This document shows positions 4,927-5,893 of a DNA stretch of 5,893 nt, in pieces. Origin of the DNA: Hadesarchaea archaeon (GTDB lineage Archaea > Hadarchaeota > Hadarchaeia > Hadarchaeales > Hadarchaeaceae); NCBI GenBank assembly GCA_003661465.1, contig QMWE01000063.1, positions 1 through 5,893 of the forward strand. The letters are read 5' to 3'. The first letter of the stretch is position 1; every line of letters begins with the position of its first letter. The notes beneath the pieces were generated by a model. That model worked only from the letters and a program-made list of their open reading frames with translations. It was not told the origin of the DNA and did no database searches. Made by a program: the position numbers and the translations under genes.

Positions 4927-5850
4927 ACGGAATATGAGCTTATCGTAATTGGCGGTGGAGCAGCTGGGCTCACCGCCGGAATGTACGGAGCTAGAAGCGG
5001 TTTGAAGACCTTGGTGCTTGAGAAGGGATCGGCTGGAGGACTCATCTCAGAGGCACCATGGATAGAAAATTATCTTGGCATGGGCACGGTAAAGGGAACT
5101 GAACTCACAGAAAAGTTCAGGGAGCACGCCAAGAGGTACGTGGAGATTCGGGAGTTCGAGCCAGTGGAGCACATCGAAAAGAATGAAAAATTCGTTATCA
5201 AAACCTTAAATGGGGAATATGAAAGCGGCGGGGTGATCCTCGCCACTGGAACCTCCCGGAAAAAACTTGGAGTAAAAGGTGAAACAGAATTCAGCGGGCG
5301 TGGGGTCAGCTATTGCGCAGTGTGCGACGGGTACTTTTTCAAAGGGAAGAAAGTAGTCGTCGTTGGCGGTGGGAATACAGCGGCGGTCGACGCCTTGTTT
5401 CTGAAGAACTTGGGCTGTGAAGTTACAATGATACACCGAAGAAATTCTCTCAGGGCTGAGGAAGCATACAAAAAACAGCTCAAAGGAAGGGTAAACCTGT
5501 ATCTGAACTCCATAATCGAGGAGATAGTGGGAGATAGAGCCGTAAAAGGTGTTAGGATTCGGAATACGAAAGATGGTACTGAGAAACTGTTGGAAACCGA
5601 TGGAGTTTTCATATGCATAGGAGAAGCGCCGAATACTGAACTTGCAAAGAAATTGATGGTCTCCTTGGACGAGAAGGGTTACATCAAAACCGACAAAAAC
5701 CAGAGAACTAATGTGAACGGAGTCTACGCAGCGGGGGACGTCACGGGTGGAGTAAAACAGATCATAGTGGCATGTGCGGAGGGGGCAATAGCAGCATTGT
5801 CTGCATTTGAAGACCTGAGAAATCCATACTGGGCAAAAAAAGCTCGTTGA
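4927..5850 (+). CDS. trxB: Thioredoxin reductase with apparent ACG start codon
   Basis: This flavoenzyme passes electrons from NAD(P)H through FAD and a redox disulfide to thioredoxin in the cytoplasm. The chain has 307 residues (E. coli TrxB about 321). Seen in order: N-terminal FAD Rossmann motif YELIVIGGGAAGL (3-15), GGLISEAPWIENYLG (37-51; many relatives have Gln at position 39), ILATGT (104-109), redox-active CAVC (Cys130, Cys133) followed by DG, second Rossmann motif VVGGGNTAA (145-153), HRRNSLRA (170-177, arginines typical of NADPH binding), and GVYAAGDV (265-272) closing the FAD site. The first in-frame ATG (4981, residue 19) would delete the FAD dinucleotide-binding loop and cannot be the real start. 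Upstream to TAA at 4924 there is no ATG, GTG or TTG. ACG at 4927 stands where the usual initiator of TrxB falls, five nt behind GGTGA. It is either a rare start or a changed or misread ATG. Function is secure. Confidence 0.93.
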   Translation, partial: TEYELIVIGGGAAGLTAGMYGARSGLKTLVLEKGSAGGLISEAPWIENYLGMGTVKGTELTEKFREHAKRYVEIREFEPVEHIEKNEKFVIKTLNGEYESGGVILATGTSRKKLGVKGETEFSGRGVSYCAVCDGYFFKGKKVVVVGGGNTAAVDALFLKNLGCEVTMIHRRNSLRAEEAYKKQLKGRVNLYLNSIIEEIVGDRAVKGVRIRNTKDGTEKLLETDGVFICIGEAPNTELAKKLMVSLDEKGYIKTDKNQRTNVNGVYAAGDVTGGVKQIIVACAEGAIAALSAFEDLRNPYWAKKAR

Positions 5851-5893
5851 CGATGCAAAATTTCCAAAATGCTTCAGTCCCGCACCAGACATC

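Noticed and set aside
5206..5892. Long minus-strand frame opposite trxB
   Set aside because: It is entirely antisense to a clear thioredoxin reductase and shows no domain of its own. It is rich in Cys, Phe and Ser, as expected for antisense of a lysine- and glutamate-rich gene.
5853..5893. ATG followed by an open frame to the window edge, possibly the next gene
   Set aside because: Only 13 codons are visible, with no SD; too little to support a call.

Overview
The window looks archaeal, probably from an uncultured lineage; the exact group cannot be told from the sequence. Three genes (fdrA, the YgjP-like gene and the HAD gene) have an AT-rich TATA-like box about 23-35 nt ahead of the start codon and no Shine-Dalgarno (SD) sequence, the usual archaeal leaderless or near-leaderless layout. 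The internal operon gene (DUF89) and trxB instead have strong SD motifs (GGAGGT, GGTGA). Heavy use of AGG/AGA for arginine and GGA for glycine, and a DUF89 protein of the archaeal CxxC type, fit the same picture.

Layout. 3-1094 (+): the 3' part of a GLUG-repeat protein, probably a secreted or surface beta-helix, cut by the window edge. 1185-2384 (+): an FdrA-family protein lacking the N-terminal region of the E. coli protein. 2385-2528: a short non-coding gap between convergent genes, with weak signs of pairing. 2529-3017 (-): a YgjP-like zinc metallohydrolase. 3036-3044: a near-palindromic TATA core that appears to serve both the YgjP-like gene and the divergent gene to its right. 3070-3720 (+) and 3769-4593 (+): a two-gene operon of a HAD phosphatase and a DUF89 (ARMT1/damage-control type) metal-dependent phosphatase. 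4594-4926: a 333-nt stretch with no confident gene, holding an SD motif and a coding-like frame broken by two consecutive stops. 4927-5850 (+): thioredoxin reductase, whose only in-frame initiation position is an ACG codon 5 nt after GGTGA. 5851-5893 is too short to interpret.

The genes do not form one pathway. The clearest functional unit is the HAD/DUF89 pair, two small-molecule phosphatases on one transcript, sharing a promoter region with a predicted nucleotide or peptide hydrolase (YgjP-like); this suggests metabolite housekeeping, but it is an inference. Thioredoxin reductase serves thiol redox balance. FdrA stands alone, without the AllG/AllH/carbamate kinase partners it has in oxamate transcarbamylase operons. 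The GLUG protein is unrelated to these.

No complete unknown system is evident. The points most worth a second look are the ACG start of trxB, the hidden or decayed reading frame before it (which also has a non-ATG codon where its start should be), the short solitary FdrA, and the shared divergent promoter.
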